From: Streptomyces olindensis
GTDB lineage: Bacteria > Actinomycetota > Actinomycetes > Streptomycetales > Streptomycetaceae
NCBI GenBank assembly: GCA_000696115.1
Contig: JJOH01000003.1
Coordinates: forward strand, 124,001 to 188,000
Length of the DNA: 64,000 nucleotides
Reading direction: 5' to 3'
Position numbers and translations under genes: made by a program. Position 1 is the stretch's first letter. Each line of letters starts with the position of its first letter. The notes beneath the pieces were generated by a model. That model searched no databases. It saw only the letters and a program-made list of their open reading frames with translations, and was not told the DNA's origin. Positions 63,540 through 64,000 of the stretch are shown one piece after another.

Positions 63540-64000
63540 TCACGCTGAGGATGCGAGCCTTGCCTGCAGGGCGTCATTGTCGTCGTGGTGAACGACCTCT
63601 TCGAAGCGCAGTCGCAGCCCGTGCCTGTTCAGTAGCTCCGTCACGATCACGTCGAGCTGTTCGCGGTGCTCCTTGGTCCGCGCCTGGAGGTACGCCTCGC
63701 GGACCTCTTCGGGCTCGTCGGCAAGGACCTGGTCCATGCGCTCGCGGATGTACCGCTTGAGGTTGATGTGCTCCATGAACACCTCGCGCACCCCGGCCTC
63801 GAGGAGCTGTCCGAAGAGGTCGTCGAGGAGTTCGGGCTGGGTGGCGAAGTGGGGCAGGAGCGGGCCGACGAAGGCGTAGGTGGCGATGCCGGCCTCGTTG
63901 AGTTCGGCCAGGGTGCGCAGTCGGCGGGAGGCGAGCGGGGCGCGGACCTCCAGCCAGCGGCTGACCTTGTCGTCGGTGGTGGTCACCGACATGCCGACCT
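63540..64000 (-). CDS. Radical-SAM-family protein, C-terminal part (5' end outside window)
   Basis: About 153 codons are visible up to the right edge; the frame stays open past an internal ATG at 63992. The start of the visible part, VGMSVTTTDDKVSRWLEVRAP (part: SVTTTDDKVSRWLE), and LNEAGIATYAFVGPLLP match the second half of SplB-like/Rv2578c-type radical SAM proteins, in which the SAM Fe-S CxxxCxxC site would lie upstream. The C-terminus is helical and charged. The substrate is unknown; the family includes spore-photoproduct-lyase-like members. Confidence 0.72.
   Translation of the reverse strand, partial: VGMSVTTTDDKVSRWLEVRAPLASRRLRTLAELNEAGIATYAFVGPLLPHFATQPELLDDLFGQLLEAGVREVFMEHINLKRYIRERMDQVLADEPEEVREAYLQARTKEHREQLDVIVTELLNRHGLRLRFEEVVHHDDNDALQARLASSA

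Overview
The window reads as chromosomal DNA of a Streptomyces or very close actinomycete. The evidence is the very high G+C content, the dense GC-ending codons, the many GTG starts, the ATGA/GTGA translational overlaps, the large number of secreted and lipoprotein genes, and three copies of a GC-rich intergenic element typical of the genus. No rRNA, tRNA, CRISPR array, insertion sequence or phage gene was seen. Both ends cut genes: a sugar ABC permease on the left and a radical-SAM-like gene on the right.

Layout. 1-6.8 kb: galactan/galactoside use, with an ABC importer (binding protein and two permeases) divergent from a GH42 beta-galactosidase and a secreted GH53 endo-galactanase, and a LacI-type operator between them. 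6.9-10.5 kb: an ArsR-type regulator, a strictosidine-synthase-like protein, a fluoride riboswitch driving crcB-DUF190-crcB, and uppP. 10.6-16.3 kb: nitrogen catabolism (FadR-type regulator, asparagine permease, asparaginase, aspartase, glutaminase). 16.5-21.5 kb: two GT-C mannosyltransferases, a D-Ala-D-Ala carboxypeptidase converging on and overlapping them, and a short second Rho. 21.7-36.4 kb: a mixed region of methyltransferases, alpha/beta hydrolases with an AraC regulator, a GntR regulator, a beta-lactamase-fold esterase with a minisatellite N-terminus, an acetylxylan-esterase-like protein, a sulfite-oxidase-like/flavin reductase pair with a MarR regulator, and a PAS-PAS-GAF-SpoIIE phosphatase. 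36.4-44.1 kb: an Old-Yellow-Enzyme/dienoyl-CoA-reductase-like enzyme with its PadR regulator, surface proteins, a GH75 chitosanase and the dhaKLM dihydroxyacetone kinase operon.

The most unusual part is 44.3-56.2 kb. An undescribed 685-residue (alpha/alpha)-barrel-like protein and a SUKH (SMI1/KNR4) protein converge on a four-gene operon encoding a small exported protein, a lipoprotein, a membrane-anchored protein and a 1466-residue secreted protein. The large protein combines a propeller-like N-terminus, a lytic-transglycosylase-like core, a golvesin-type beta-sandwich and a NucA/NucB-like DNase end. I infer a secreted toxin or DNA-degrading machine, with the SUKH protein as candidate immunity factor. 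Next to it is a decaying locus (frameshifted paiB-like gene, truncated EamA exporter) whose XRE-cupin regulator and phased operator repeats remain.

57-62 kb holds an acyl-CoA oxidation module (Zn-ribbon protein, class III CoA-transferase, glutaryl-CoA-dehydrogenase-like enzyme, EtfB and EtfA) closed by a strong terminator. It is followed by an HxlR regulator/NmrA-family reductase pair sharing a palindromic operator.
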